Notes: generated by a model not told the origin, from the letters alone. A stretch of 7,688 nt of DNA from Bacillus sp. sid0103 (GCF_019219025.1 NZ_JAHUWN010000063.1:1-7688); one strand, 5' to 3'; shown: positions 1 through 5,458, counted from the first letter of the stretch. Numbers and translations: made by a program.

Positions 1-849
1 GAACTTCGAGTGGCTCGAAAAATACGTGATCTCTTATCTGTTGACCTTCAAGCAGTTCAAGGACAAGTCCATAATTGGATAGATCGCTACTTTCCAGAAT
101 TCCTTACCGTCTTTAAAGATTGGGAAGATAAGGCTGCAATACAGTTATTAAAACTTAATTTATTGCCAAATGAATTAATCAATCTTACAGAACAGCAGAT
201 ACTTGAACACCTTCGAAAAGCTGTTAAACGTGCGGTGGGACTCAGTAAAATAAAAGAACTAAAGCAGGTGGCAATGGTTTCAATTGGCATTCGTGAAGGT
301 TCAGATATGGCTAAATTAGAGCTTCGCACATTAATAGATAAGTATGAACTCATAATTGAAAAGTTCGAAGAACTGGAATCTAATATAGATAAACTTCTTG
401 AACAAATTCCTGGTGTTGAACAAATGTTGGCAATTAAGGGAATAGGGAAAGATACGATTGCAGGATTTTTCTCAGAGGTAGGAGAATTAACTTACTACTC
501 GCACCCAAGACAAATTATCAAATTAGCTGGGCTTAGTCTAAAGGAAAATACATCTGGAAAGCATAAAGGGCAAACCAAAATTACAAAGAGAGGAAGAAAG
601 ACCTTAAGAGCTCTCCTCTTTCGAGTAGCAATGCCTTTAGTGGCTAAAAATACTGCGTTTAAAGCTTTACATGAGTATTTTACAAAACGCCCAAATAATC
701 CTTTAAAGAAGATGCAATCTCTAATTGCAATATGTAATAAGCTCATACGCATTCTGTTTACGATTGGTAAAAAGCAGTGTGAATTTAGTGAAGAACGTAT
801 GTTAAGGGACATTCCTCATATGGCAGCATTACAGGTAGCAGCAGCTTAA
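1..849 (+). CDS. IS110/IS1111-family transposase, C-terminal part (5' end outside window)
   Basis: The frame is open from the first base, so the GTG at position 10 is an internal codon and the true start is upstream of the window. The visible 282 residues lack the N-terminal RuvC-like DEDD domain typical of this family. They contain a helical/coiled-coil middle (for example the ELESNIDKLLEQ stretch) and then a complete Transposase_20 (IS116/IS110/IS902) domain. That domain starts near PGVEQMLAIKGIGKDT (about 400-450) and continues with KLAGLSLKENTSGKHKG and TKRGRKTLRALLFRVA. The Ser of the TSG motif (codon 553-555) matches the conserved serine that in this family cooperates with the DEDD domain in strand exchange. 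No frameshift or stop is seen, so the element could be intact if the left part is. Members are RNA-guided (bridge RNA) recombinases; whether this one is active cannot be told. Confidence 0.93.
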   Translation, partial: ELRVARKIRDLLSVDLQAVQGQVHNWIDRYFPEFLTVFKDWEDKAAIQLLKLNLLPNELINLTEQQILEHLRKAVKRAVGLSKIKELKQVAMVSIGIREGSDMAKLELRTLIDKYELIIEKFEELESNIDKLLEQIPGVEQMLAIKGIGKDTIAGFFSEVGELTYYSHPRQIIKLAGLSLKENTSGKHKGQTKITKRGRKTLRALLFRVAMPLVAKNTAFKALHEYFTKRPNNPLKKMQSLIAICNKLIRILFTIGKKQCEFSEERMLRDIPHMAALQVAAA

Positions 850-924
850 TTTTCTTTTGATCGAGATTAATTAGTAGGTTAATTGTTATAAACATTTGAA
901 GCACGGATTAGTCAGTAAAACAAC

Positions 925-1107
925 TAAAGTACGGGCAAGGACCCTGTCGGGCAGCATGACTGACATCCACCTCATGGAAAGGTTGGACGAAGGAATTTTG
1001 GAGCAAAGACTCTGTGAGAAATGGGAGGGTTGACCTCCATGAGAAATGTGGAGATCCACCAGTGCGACCATACTTTACCTGTATATCCACCTTTTGGATA
1101 AGGTTGG
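925..1107 (+). ncRNA. Candidate bridge RNA / structured non-coding end of the IS110-type element
   Basis: No convincing gene lies between the transposase stop and 1370. This part is more GC-rich than its surroundings and self-complementary. TAAAGTA at 925-931 pairs perfectly with TACTTTA at 1071-1077, closing a domain of about 150 nt. Inside it, GGAGG (1024-1028) can pair with CCTCC (1034-1038), or CTCCA (1035-1039) with TGGAG (1049-1053). Two near-identical hairpins, ATCCACCT-loop-AGGTTGG, occur at 965-987 and 1085-1107, and a third ATCCACC is at 1054-1060. Known family biology: IS110/IS1111 elements encode a bridge RNA in a non-coding end, with loops that read target and donor DNA. Assigning this segment as that RNA is inference from position and foldability. 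Confidence 0.4.
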
Positions 1108-1369
1108 TTTGAAAGCTATTAATTGTTTTTTCACTTTGCTCCCAAAATTATCCTTTAGTACACAACTCTTCCAATATTCAAATGAATTTTAAAACAGACT
1201 ACTGCGTAATTCAGAGAAAACAAGAGAAATCGAGAGATTTTCCTTTCTATATAGAGGGAGGATAGTTGAAGAAGGAAATGCCATAAACAAAGAGGAATAT
1301 TATACTTAGGCTTGCTTTGTTCAGCTCGGATCTCCAACAAAAAGTTTTCCTACTAAATAGGGGGGGGAA
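1108..1369. other. Intergenic region without a supported gene
   Basis: This is AT-rich sequence between the mobile element and the membrane-protein gene. Short frames on the minus strand lack a ribosome binding site and family resemblance and were not accepted. The only recognisable item is a tail fragment of the interspersed repeat at 1256-1282. A possible -10 (TATACT, 1301-1306) has no good -35 partner, so no promoter is claimed. Confidence 0.5.
1256..1282 (+). repeat. Interspersed repeat, tail-only fragment (copy A)
   Basis: GGATAGTTGAAGAAGGAAAT matches the tail of the repeat seen best at 2420-2452, which reads GGTTAGTGGAAGAAGGAAAT. The head and the central hairpin are absent, so this is a truncated copy. 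It may mark the original edge of the repeat before the insertion of the IS110-type element on its left. Confidence 0.5.
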
Positions 1370-2275
1370 ATGGCATCTATTGTTTACACAGTTATATTAA
1401 TTGTTAGTTTCTTATTTTTAGTGTTGAAAAAGGGCGAAGCAGAATCTTATTTTCCGATAAAAATAATTGGATACTTTATATTAGGTTCATTTGCTTTTAA
1501 TTTCAATCAAATTCCACTTCCTCTTGGGTTTATAGTGTACCTGTTATTTTTTCGACCTACGTTAAATGTAGATGTAAAACGAATGGCATCTGTCTTTGGT
1601 GTTCTTGCATTTATACTGGTCCATTGGATTTTGCCATTTGCCATTCATGAATGGGAAAGCCGCCCAATATTTATCGAACATGAACTTGGTTCAGTATATA
1701 CGATGAACCTTCAAGATGAATATGAACTGATTAAGCAAGAATTAAAGCTAGAAAACCAAAATTTAAGGCTTGAGGATTTTGAAGTAGAATATGTTAAAGA
1801 TGGTAGAATTACAGACTTAAGCTGGCAGCTACTCGGACAAAATGGCAATAGCTATAATCTTTATCAAATTCGATATGATATTGGTAAGAGTAGGTATCTA
1901 GTTACAAATAGTCAGCTTGAAAAATGGCTCCAATACAATCGATTAATTGAAGCTGACCATTTCTTTGAAAATCTTAATGTGCTTGATATTAAGGATATTA
2001 CTCATGCAAAGGGTGACTTTTCTTCCTATGTGATACGAAGTACAGGGGAACGAATCAATTATGCAGTAGAAAATCGAACTCATTTTTTCGTATCAAATGG
2101 AGAAATACAATTACTAGATGATAAACAGTTACCAGTTGAATGCTATTATATTTCAACCTTCGCAATGAAGAAAACTGAAGAAAAAAGAGATGATCAAGGA
2201 AATATCACACAAGAAAGCTTCGAAGGTACCGAATCATCTGATTATCTGTTTGATGTAAATTTTGATGAGGAATGA
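1370..2275 (+). CDS. Uncharacterised membrane protein with four N-terminal hydrophobic segments
   Basis: A 301-residue protein of a family I do not recognise. Hydrophobic segments at about residues 4-19, 30-45, 48-61 and 73-92 predict a membrane-anchored N-terminal third. They are separated by short loops containing charged residues (KKGEAE; NVDVKR). From residue 93 to the end the protein is hydrophilic and mixed alpha/beta in appearance, with no catalytic motif visible and an acidic tail (DYLFDVNFDEE). With four membrane crossings this domain would lie on the same side as the N-terminus. The ATG is preceded by a run of eight G (1360-1367), a strong Shine-Dalgarno sequence at the right distance. 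A full copy of the interspersed repeat with a perfect 10-bp hairpin follows 87 bp after the stop. The neighbours give no hint of function. Confidence 0.8.
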   Translation: MASIVYTVILIVSFLFLVLKKGEAESYFPIKIIGYFILGSFAFNFNQIPLPLGFIVYLLFFRPTLNVDVKRMASVFGVLAFILVHWILPFAIHEWESRPIFIEHELGSVYTMNLQDEYELIKQELKLENQNLRLEDFEVEYVKDGRITDLSWQLLGQNGNSYNLYQIRYDIGKSRYLVTNSQLEKWLQYNRLIEADHFFENLNVLDIKDITHAKGDFSSYVIRSTGERINYAVENRTHFFVSNGEIQLLDDKQLPVECYYISTFAMKKTEEKRDDQGNITQESFEGTESSDYLFDVNFDEE

Positions 2276-2361
2276 TAAAAATACTAGATTTGGACTTTTT
2301 TTAACGTTTTTAATATCCATCTTGGATAATCTATTTGTCATGTGAATAGATACACTCAAAG

Positions 2362-2452
2362 TAACGGGGTGCTTATGTTAAAAATGGGATGGCTGCTGCG
2401 ATCCCATTTTCTTATTGTGCTAAAGGGCAGGTTAGTGGAAGAAGGAAATACC
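2362..2452 (+). repeat. Interspersed repeat, full copy (B)
   Basis: Head TAACGGGGTGCTTATGTTAA (2362-2381), central hairpin 2381-2410, and tail CTAAAGGGCAGGTTAG followed by TGGAAGAAGG (2420-2445). The head and tail match the copies at 3659, 5359, 6698 and 7505, while the central stem differs in sequence from all of them. The copy lies downstream of the membrane-protein gene and in the same orientation. Confidence 0.75.
2381..2410 (+). terminator. Hairpin inside repeat copy B, likely (bidirectional) terminator
   Basis: AAAATGGGAT (2381-2390) pairs perfectly over 10 bp with ATCCCATTTT (2401-2410) around a 10-nt loop. The stem begins with four A and ends with four T, so it could terminate in both directions. 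It is the first good hairpin after the gene ending at 2275. Confidence 0.6.
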
Positions 2453-2492
2453 GCCAATCTAATTGAATAATCTTAACAAAGGGGTGATTTTG

Positions 2493-2931
2493 TTGGAAAG
2501 TGTTCCGCAGGTGAGGGAAATACCGCTTGATGGCGAAATTGATGAACAGGAGTTTGTTGGAATAATCAAGCATTTATAAGCAAGACTGTTATATTTATGC
2601 GATTATTCCTGAATGGGAAGAAGAACTGTTAAACGAACTGTCGAATGATTTTATTTTAATAAATAAGATTAAGGTCCCTTTAATACGGATTTTCCCAAGA
2701 ACCATAGGTTTTGTAGGATATGTCAAGGATAGTAAAAAACAATACATTTACAAGTTTTATTTACGGTCTACAACAATGGATTTTTTAGTTTTTTCAGAGT
2801 TCGATGTATCCCAACATTTAAATAAAATAAACAAGAAAAACATTGATATTAACAAAATATTTGAATCAAACAAAATCCCTCACATTACAATTGGTCCTGA
2901 TGGTCAATGGCTAAATAAAGTTGAGTATTAA
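2493..2931 (+). pseudogene. Small uncharacterised gene broken by a frameshift
   Basis: A good ribosome binding site (AAAGGGGTGA, 2478-2487) precedes a TTG start. The first frame reads 28 codons (ending EFVGIIKHL) to a TAA at 2577-2579. From 2566 another frame is open to a TAA at 2929-2931 and continues naturally as YKQDCYIYAIIPEWEEELLN, ending GPDGQWLNKVEY. The two halves join if a TA dinucleotide is restored in the TTATAAG sequence at about 2574-2580, giving a protein of about 146 residues. A 2-bp slippage deletion in a TATATA tract is the simplest explanation; a sequencing error is the alternative. No family is recognised. Codon use and AT content look like a normal gene in both halves. Confidence 0.6.
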
Positions 2932-3102
2932 AATTATCTCCTTATTGAACTCCCATGAAAATAAAAAATGAAAAAAGGGCATGAAAAAATAGACCCAGAA
3001 AAACCAGTTTTTAAAAAAGGCTGAGCCTCTTGAAGAAAGAGTATAAGGCTATCTGGTAAATCGAAATAGTAATACCTTTCTATTTAATATAAAATCAGGA
3101 AA
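2932..3102. other. Intergenic region with one compound hairpin
   Basis: No gene is seen. ACCAG (3003-3007) pairs with CTGGT (3053-3057), and inside it AGCCT (3024-3028) pairs with AGGCT (3046-3050). This could be a terminator for the broken gene upstream, or part of the mobile unit carrying the RNA candidate that follows. There is no clear T-run after it. Confidence 0.35.
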
Positions 3103-3248
3103 GCTGGCGCAACAACCAGAAAAAGGATTAATCTCCCATGAGTGCTACCCCTAAATGGGCGCGACAGTCGGTGGTACACCGTGGTCGTTGGAGTCAGACT
3201 AACGGATGGGCTCAAAGGCACCATAGTTCAAAGACCTTCTTCGCCAGC
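3103..3248 (+). ncRNA. Structured RNA candidate, HEARO/omega-RNA-like, without a nuclease gene
   Basis: A perfect 7-bp helix, GCTGGCG (3103-3109) with CGCCAGC (3242-3248), closes a 146-nt domain in otherwise AT-rich DNA. Nested helices can be drawn by eye: GTGC 3142-3145 with GCAC 3218-3221; CCC 3149-3151 with GGG 3157-3159 around TAAAT; CGAC 3162-3165 with GTCG 3184-3187, enclosing CGGTG 3169-3173 with CACCG 3177-3181; and GAG 3191-3193 with CTC 3211-3213. The size, the multi-branched layout and elements such as CCCCTAAATGGG and AACGGATGGGCTC resemble HEARO (the IscB omega RNA), but this is from memory and not an alignment. No IscB or HNH gene follows; the next gene is a small CPCC protein. 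If the match holds, it is a stand-alone copy. Confidence 0.45.
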
Positions 3249-3324
3249 ATTAAAACAGTATAGACTGCCTAATCCATTTTCATTCTCTGTGGTGAAGCGA
3301 TGATTTTTGCGCTTCATGGATGGC

Positions 3325-3349
3325 TAACGGGTGCATTTCTTGAATAGAG
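3325..3349 (+). repeat. Interspersed repeat, head-only fragment (copy H)
   Basis: TAACGGGTGCATTTCTTGAA matches the repeat head TAACGGGTGCAAGAGTTGAA with a few changes in the middle. No central hairpin or tail follows; the ribosome binding site of the CPCC gene begins here instead. Just before it, TGAAGCG (3293-3299) can pair with CGCTTCA (3310-3316). Confidence 0.45.
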
Positions 3350-3358
3350 GTGAAGTTC

Positions 3359-3622
3359 GTGAAATATACTTGTCCTTGTTGTGGGTATAAGTCATTAGAT
3401 GAAGAACCACCAGGAACCTATGATATTTGCAGCATTTGTTTTTGGGAAGATGATGGAGTTCAATATAGAGACCCTGATTATGAAGGTGGTGCAAATGGGG
3501 TTTCATTAAGACAAGCACAACAAAATTTTATTAAATTTGGGGCTTGCGATGAAGGCAGTATTAAGTTTGTAAGAAAACCAAATAAAGAAGACATTAAAGC
3601 CCCGAACTGGAAACCGTTATAA
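3359..3622 (+). CDS. CPCC-family cysteine-rich small protein
   Basis: An 87-residue protein starting KYTCPCCGYKSLDE, with a second pair in YDICSICFWEDDG. The CPCC plus CxxC arrangement (C5, C7, C8, C24, C27) followed by the FWEDDG motif marks the Cys_rich_CPCC family, presumably a small zinc-binding fold. Its biochemical role is unknown. A longer frame opens at GTG 3350, but that codon overlaps the Shine-Dalgarno sequence AGAGGTGA (3346-3353). The GTG at 3359, five bases beyond it and directly before KYTCPCC, is therefore the better start. It ends in NWKPL, as compact members do. It is a single-gene unit: a structured RNA candidate and a repeat head lie upstream, and a full repeat with terminator downstream. 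Confidence 0.85.
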   Translation: MKYTCPCCGYKSLDEEPPGTYDICSICFWEDDGVQYRDPDYEGGANGVSLRQAQQNFIKFGACDEGSIKFVRKPNKEDIKAPNWKPL

Positions 3623-3658
3623 TATACATTTCATAAATGACTATGTTTCCTATTCAAG

Positions 3659-3745
3659 TAACGGGGGCAAGAGTTGAAGATCCAGCTGCCATTTTTGGCG
3701 GCTTTTTCATATTAAGCTAACGAAGCAGTTTAGTTGAACAAGCAT
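3659..3745 (+). repeat. Interspersed repeat, full copy (C)
   Basis: Head TAACGGGGGCAAGAGTTGAA (3659-3678), then GATCCA, hairpin 3684-3703, and tail CTAACGAAGCAGTTTAGTTG (3717-3736). It is closest to copy D in the head and the sequence leading into the stem (GAAGATCCAG), and to copy G in the tail (CTAACGAAGCAGTT). It follows the CPCC gene by 36 bp. Confidence 0.75.
3684..3708 (+). terminator. Rho-independent terminator of the CPCC gene, inside repeat copy C
   Basis: AGCTGCC (3684-3690) pairs with GGCGGCT (3697-3703), with one G-T pair and a six-base loop. It is followed by a T-run starting at 3703. It is the first hairpin after the CPCC stop codon. Confidence 0.65.
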
Positions 3746-3865
3746 TCCGAAAATATATGGTGCTTTATGGAAAAAATAATTTTTGGGAGGGGTTGGGAGA
3801 AGAAAGAAATTGAAAAAATTATTGTTAAATCCTTTTTTAATAAAGATAAACAACAAAGAGTTTTA
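3734..3865 (+). other. Possible 5' remnant of a gene cut by an IS3-type fragment
   Basis: A frame starting at TTG 3734 reads HSENIWCFMEKIIFGRGW and EKKEIEKIIVKSFF, then runs into sequence that encodes the IS3 transposase start on the opposite strand. An overlapping frame with a better-placed ribosome binding site (GGGAGGGG, 3784-3791) is also possible. Neither has a recognised family, and the start lies inside the repeat tail. I report it only because the coding potential stops where the insertion-sequence fragment begins, as would be expected of a disrupted gene. Confidence 0.2.
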
Positions 3866-3919
3866 TTTGACCATTTGAGCTTTAAATTCAGGGGTAAATG
3901 TTCTTCTAGTCCTTGTCAT
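3866..3919 (-). pseudogene. IS3-family OrfA transposase, first 18 codons only
   Basis: On the minus strand a good ribosome binding site (GGAGG, about ten bases upstream) precedes an ATG encoding MTRTRRTFTPEFKAQMVK. This is the start of the helix-turn-helix OrfA (Transposase_8) of IS3-type elements. Similarity ends abruptly and a TAA follows at 3863-3865. The rest of orfA and all of orfB are missing, so the element was deleted from inside its coding part and cannot move by itself. Confidence 0.7.
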
Positions 3920-4172
3920 ATTGGCGTTCCTCCATAACCGAAGAAGATATAATAGACTTCCGAATTTAGTGGGTAACCACCGCAACTTGACAAGGGGACT
4001 CCAGGGGCATGCATTGCCAGCCAAGAAACCAGATGGCAAAGACATCTGGCTTGCTAGCTAGGCTAGCATACCCGCCTGTCCTAGTAATGTTGCTAGTATG
4101 GATCTCTTATACTAATTAGCAGTATGCCCTGATTTAGTGATTAGTCTACTGGACCTTATTTTTTTGTCCAGT
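3866..4172 (-). mobile_element. IS3-type element remnant with long leader
   Basis: From the OrfA start rightwards to about 4172 the DNA is more GC-rich than its surroundings and contains no gene. It holds hairpins such as CCAGATG (4029-4035) with CATCTGG (4043-4049), and several GCTAG motifs. ACTGGAC (4148-4154) and GTCCAGT (4166-4172) form an inverted pair around a T-rich loop. On the minus strand this begins TGGAC, so it could be the outer end of the element. The leader between this end and orfA is about 230-250 bp, long for IS3, so other debris may be included. The outer boundary is uncertain. Confidence 0.4.
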
Positions 4173-4211
4173 TAAGTGTAGCTCATTCAACGCATATATA
4201 ATAAAATGGCA

Positions 4212-4502
4212 TCAATTTGCTAGTACATCTTGATACGCTTCCTTACTTTCAAGAACACTTTTTGCGTAAGGACATACAGGAATAATATATAAGTTTTCAT
4301 CTCTTGCATATTCAGCTATCTTGTTTACTAATTCTTTGCCTAATCCACGACCATTATGTCCATCGTATACAACTGTATGGTTTACAATAATTAAATTTCT
4401 TCCATTTACATCTTTTCCGCTTGGGATAAATTGAATTCTTGCAATAATTTCATTAGATTCCTCAATATAGAATTCATTCTTGCCCATTTTAATTTCAGTC
4501 AT
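4212..4502 (-). CDS. yjdJ: YjdJ-type small GNAT N-acetyltransferase
   Basis: A 96-residue protein consisting of a minimal acetyl-CoA-binding fold. The motif NGRGLGKELV (residues 50-59) is the pyrophosphate-binding loop of GNAT enzymes; INH-type beta strand residues (IIVNHTVV) precede it and YIIPVCPYAK (72-81) follows. This is the layout of Escherichia coli YjdJ and the Acetyltransf_CG group. The substrate is unknown. The ATG at 4502 has GGAG and GAGG sequences just upstream; an internal ATG at codon 6 is a less likely start. It lies 31 bp downstream of the yjdI gene on the same strand, as in E. coli where the two are adjacent, so the two are probably co-transcribed. Confidence 0.85.
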   Translation of the reverse strand: MTEIKMGKNEFYIEESNEIIARIQFIPSGKDVNGRNLIIVNHTVVYDGHNGRGLGKELVNKIAEYARDENLYIIPVCPYAKSVLESKEAYQDVLAN

Positions 4503-4533
4503 TTCCTCATTCTCCTAACTTTTTTAGTTCTGT

Positions 4534-4749
4534 TTATTTTTGCTCATAAGTAAGTGCTCTGCTTGGACAACGATCAATCACTTCCATGATTTTTTCAGCT
4601 GTTGCATTCTGTGGTGATACCCAAGGTCTTTTCTGGGTATTGAATACACTGGGCAATCCCTTTACACATTCTGCTACATGTTTGCAAATATTGGATTTCC
4701 AATATATTTTGATACCTTCAGCTTCATAAGTTTTAATATTTTCGCTCAT
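4534..4749 (-). CDS. yjdI: YjdI-type divergent 4Fe-4S mono-cluster protein
   Basis: A 71-residue protein of the Fer4_19 family. Cys22 and Cys28 (NICKHVAEC), the VF-x-PWVSP segment (35-46) and Cys61 in DRCPSRALTY match the family pattern. Only three cysteines are present. The usual CPSGAL motif reads CPSRAL here, with an arginine in place of the glycine next to the cluster. It probably binds an iron-sulfur cluster in the cytoplasm; electron transfer partners are unknown. The ATG is preceded by a perfect AAGGAGG six bases upstream. It is the first gene of a two-gene operon with the acetyltransferase yjdJ. Confidence 0.88.
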   Translation of the reverse strand: MSENIKTYEAEGIKIYWKSNICKHVAECVKGLPSVFNTQKRPWVSPQNATAEKIMEVIDRCPSRALTYEQK

Positions 4750-4778
4750 AATATCCTCCTTCTAATAGTTCTGTGGGA

Positions 4779-4806
4779 ATAATAATTTTAAATTTATATT
4801 TCACAA
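4779..4806 (-). promoter_or_regulatory. Possible promoter of the yjdI-yjdJ operon
   Basis: On the minus strand TTGTGA (4801-4806) and TATTAT (4779-4784) are separated by 16 bp, about 30 bp upstream of the yjdI start. The match is reasonable for a vegetative sigma factor, but the region is AT-rich and chance matches are easy. Confidence 0.35.
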
Positions 4807-5065
4807 AACTGTATGATGGGTTTTTACCAACAAACGAGCCACTTTGTAGCAACATTATAAATTTTTGAAAAACAATATTAATTTAATAGTACTTTATGTT
4901 ATGAGGAATCTCCAATTTGAGGCTTGTTATTTAAAAATAAAATAATATAGACGTAGTGAAGTTATTTATAATTGGATTTTATTCCACAGAAATATAAACA
5001 GTAAAGGGGCTGCATTCCTGTAATAGTTGAAAAAAAGTTTGAAGGTTGTGAAAGGGTGTACTGAT
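4807..5065. other. Intergenic region, with a doubtful repeat copy at 5001-5032
   Basis: AT-rich sequence with no supported gene. GTAAAGGGGCTGCATTCC followed by TGTAATAGTTGAA (5001-5031) loosely resembles the tail of the interspersed repeat (CTAAAG-GCAG-GTTAGTTGAA) with a short insertion. It could be a decayed copy. Nothing else is recognised. Confidence 0.3.
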
Positions 5066-5236
5066 ATGAACGAAACTGTCAATACCCATTAGTGGTATGG
5101 AAACCAAAAGCAGATTGAACCGCCACAACTGAAAAATCTTTCAGTTAACAGTAAGATAAAAGCTCGCCTAGCAGTGATTGAACAAAAAAAAGTTTTCTCG
5201 GCTTTTTCTTCACAAAATAAATATAAAAGTACCTAA
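5066..5236 (+). pseudogene. Short decayed coding sequence with internal stop
   Basis: ATG at 5066 follows AAAGGGTG by eight bases. The frame reads MNETVNTH, a TAG at 5090-5092, then WYGNQKQIEPPQLKNLSV and a further 28 residues to TAA at 5234-5236. A CAG-to-TAG change would explain the stop. I do not recognise a family. The following transposase-like fragment (from 5252) is in the same frame, so both may be pieces of one degenerate transposase gene with a large deletion between them. Confidence 0.35.
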
Positions 5237-5251
5237 AATAAAGTTTAAATT

Positions 5252-5359
5252 TACAGATATGATTTCGTTGCGATTTACCAACAAATTCATCAAATGGATG
5301 CTCATTTAATTATTGCTTACAATAAGCGGGGTGAAGGTGAAATTGGATTACACTTAAAC
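5252..5359 (+). pseudogene. Fragment resembling a DDE transposase catalytic region
   Basis: Translation from 5252 gives YRYDFVAIYQQIHQ, then MDAHLIIAYNKRGEGEIG. The pattern YD-xx-IY-xx-I, then IIAYNKR followed by acidic residues, is typical of the region around the middle catalytic acid of IS5/IS1182-like DDE transposases. The frame lacks a start and is cut short where a repeat copy begins at 5359. It is about 36 residues out of a normal protein of several hundred, so it is inactive debris. Confidence 0.45.
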
Positions 5360-5442
5360 TATCGGGTGCAAGAGTGAAGATCCAGTCGCCAATATTTGCG
5401 GCTTATTGAGCTAACAAAGCAGGATAGTTTAAGAAGGAATGG
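5359..5442 (+). repeat. Interspersed repeat, full copy (D)
   Basis: Head CTATCGGGTGCAAGAG (5359-5374), then GAAGATCC, stem AGTCGC (5384-5389) with GCGGCT (5398-5403), and tail CTAACAAAGCAGGATAG (5411-5427) followed by TTTAAGAAGG. The head and the run-up to the stem match copy C, while the stem and loop differ. No T-run follows the stem. It sits directly against the transposase fragment on the left. Confidence 0.7.
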
Positions 5443-5458
5443 ATGTGTGAATGACAAA

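Larger units (their letters stand above)
1..1107 (+). mobile_element. IS110-family insertion sequence, right part
   Basis: The element is inferred from the transposase and the unusual non-coding tail that follows it. The left end lies outside the window. The right end cannot be placed because IS110 elements lack obvious terminal inverted repeats. The end given here is the last base of the second copy of a repeated hairpin motif (1085-1107), so it is a minimum. A long non-coding segment downstream of the transposase is what the IS1111 subgroup shows, while IS110 proper carries its long non-coding segment upstream. Confidence 0.6.

Noticed and set aside
886..1090. Two overlapping minus-strand frames of about 60 codons downstream of the IS110 transposase
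   Set aside because: No ribosome binding site and no family resemblance; they lie within the structured non-coding end of the element.
1155..1340. Minus-strand frame of 61 codons
   Set aside because: AT-rich, no Shine-Dalgarno sequence, no recognisable protein, and it runs across a repeat fragment.
3350..3358. GTG at 3350 as start of the CPCC gene
   Set aside because: The codon is part of the Shine-Dalgarno sequence AGAGGTGA; the GTG at 3359 has correct spacing and begins directly before the conserved KYTCPCC.
3324..3518. Minus-strand frame opposite the CPCC gene
   Set aside because: Antisense shadow of a well-supported gene with conserved cysteine motifs.
4148..4172. Terminator for yjdJ
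   Set aside because: The hairpin has a long T-rich loop and no T-run on the minus-strand side; it fits an insertion-sequence end at least as well.
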